DNA of 12,651 nt, from positions 1 to 12,651 of the forward strand of contig CAKUFW010000058.1 in NCBI GenBank assembly GCA_934650975.1. Direction: 5' to 3'. Position 1 is the first letter of the stretch. Each line of letters starts with the position of its first letter. The translations under genes were made by a program, and so were the position numbers. Of this stretch, positions 12,460 through 12,651 are shown piece after piece. Under the pieces are notes generated by a model, which worked only from the letters and a program-made list of their open reading frames with translations, had not been told where the DNA came from and did not search any database. Source of the stretch: an uncultured Collinsella sp. GTDB lineage: Bacteria; Actinomycetota; Coriobacteriia; Coriobacteriales; Coriobacteriaceae.

Positions 12460-12511
12460 AAAAAGGGACAGGGTTATTTTGACACTATTTGGCAGGTATC
12501 AGGAAGTGTCA
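12460..12511. repeat. GGGACAGG-type repeat remnant with short inverted arms
   Basis: An AAAAAGGGACAGGGTTATTT tract runs into TGACAC (12480-12485), which is mirrored by GTGTCA at 12506-12511. The GGGACAGG core is shared with the hairpin after the LuxR-type gene. It lies in the divergent gap between the RpiR-type gene and the gene at 12634, so it may carry or disturb promoter elements there. The inverted hexamers could alternatively be a regulator dyad. Confidence 0.45.
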
Positions 12512-12633
12512 GGGGCGGGGCGGCGGCAGGCAGCGGGCGCGAAAAGAAGTGTCGGGTTTGGCGCGCCCGCCCCTGCATGTCTCCCGCGTGGGCGATACTC
12601 GGCTTATCGACCCACGATGCAAAGGAGATGCTC

Positions 12634-12651
12634 ATGGCAAACATCAAGTTC
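12634..12651 (+). CDS. start of an unidentified gene (six codons visible)
   Basis: An ATG at 12634 is preceded by AAAGGAG (12621-12627) at six bases, a strong ribosome site. Only MANIKF is visible before the right edge, which is too short to identify the protein. Its divergent position next to the RpiR-type regulator makes it the probable target of that regulator. Confidence 0.6.

Noticed and set aside
12479..12484. TTGACA as a -35 for the gene at 12634
   Set aside because: No -10-like hexamer lies 16-18 bases downstream, and the hexamer is part of a repeat remnant.
1..12651. tRNA, rRNA, known riboswitch or transposase genes
   Set aside because: No cloverleaf, rRNA segment, recognisable riboswitch core or transposase frame was seen on either strand by eye; covariance-model searches were not possible.

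Overview
This is a GC-rich bacterial window with tight Shine-Dalgarno sites. It most likely comes from a Coriobacteriia genome, with Collinsella as the best guess. The guess rests on three things: an integral-membrane regulator ending in a LuxR-type helix-turn-helix, a protein type strongly expanded in that class; intergenic repeats with GGGACA / GGGGACAGG cores; and several long intergenic hairpin elements. This assignment is inference, because no rRNA or other phylogenetic marker gene was found and pyrE alone cannot place the organism by eye.

Layout. (1) Positions 1-1749, minus strand: two adjacent zinc-ribbon proteins, a DUF4428 protein and a TFIIB-type zinc-ribbon protein that runs off the left edge. 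(2) 1943-5055, minus strand: a DUF1593 nucleoside-hydrolase-like protein and an alpha/beta-hydrolase esterase, separated by a 121-bp imperfect inverted repeat. (3) 5056-5566: an AT-rich divergent control region with nine exact copies of GTAAAC (both orientations), three dyads built from this core, a perfect 21-bp tandem duplication and a 5'-UTR hairpin. (4) 5567-8517, plus strand: a PTS EIIBC sugar permease closed by a strong terminator, then a DUF4038 apiosidase-like glycoside hydrolase. (5) 8779-10323: a membrane-bound LuxR-type regulator, flanked by hairpin repeats. (6) 10453-11133: pyrE, the one clear housekeeping gene. (7) 11134-11576: a gene-free stretch with terminators and three kinds of repeat. 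(8) 11577-12431, minus strand: an RpiR/MurR-type SIS-domain regulator. (9) The first six codons of a divergent gene at the right edge.

How the genes may work together (inference). The esterase and the EIIBC permease diverge from one operator-rich region and are probably co-controlled. The EIIBC protein would import and phosphorylate a sugar. The esterase, the DUF4038 hydrolase and the DUF1593 protein show no export signal, so they would act on imported, possibly acylated, oligosaccharides or glycosides in the cytoplasm. The substrate cannot be read from sequence. The IIB motif NCMTRLRL resembles the MurNAc/sucrose branch of the glucose PTS superfamily, and an RpiR/MurR-type regulator lies about 4.6 kb away, but the accompanying enzymes are not the classical MurNAc set. 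The best candidate for an undescribed system is this PTS/esterase/apiosidase-like/DUF1593 module with its GTAAAC operator array.
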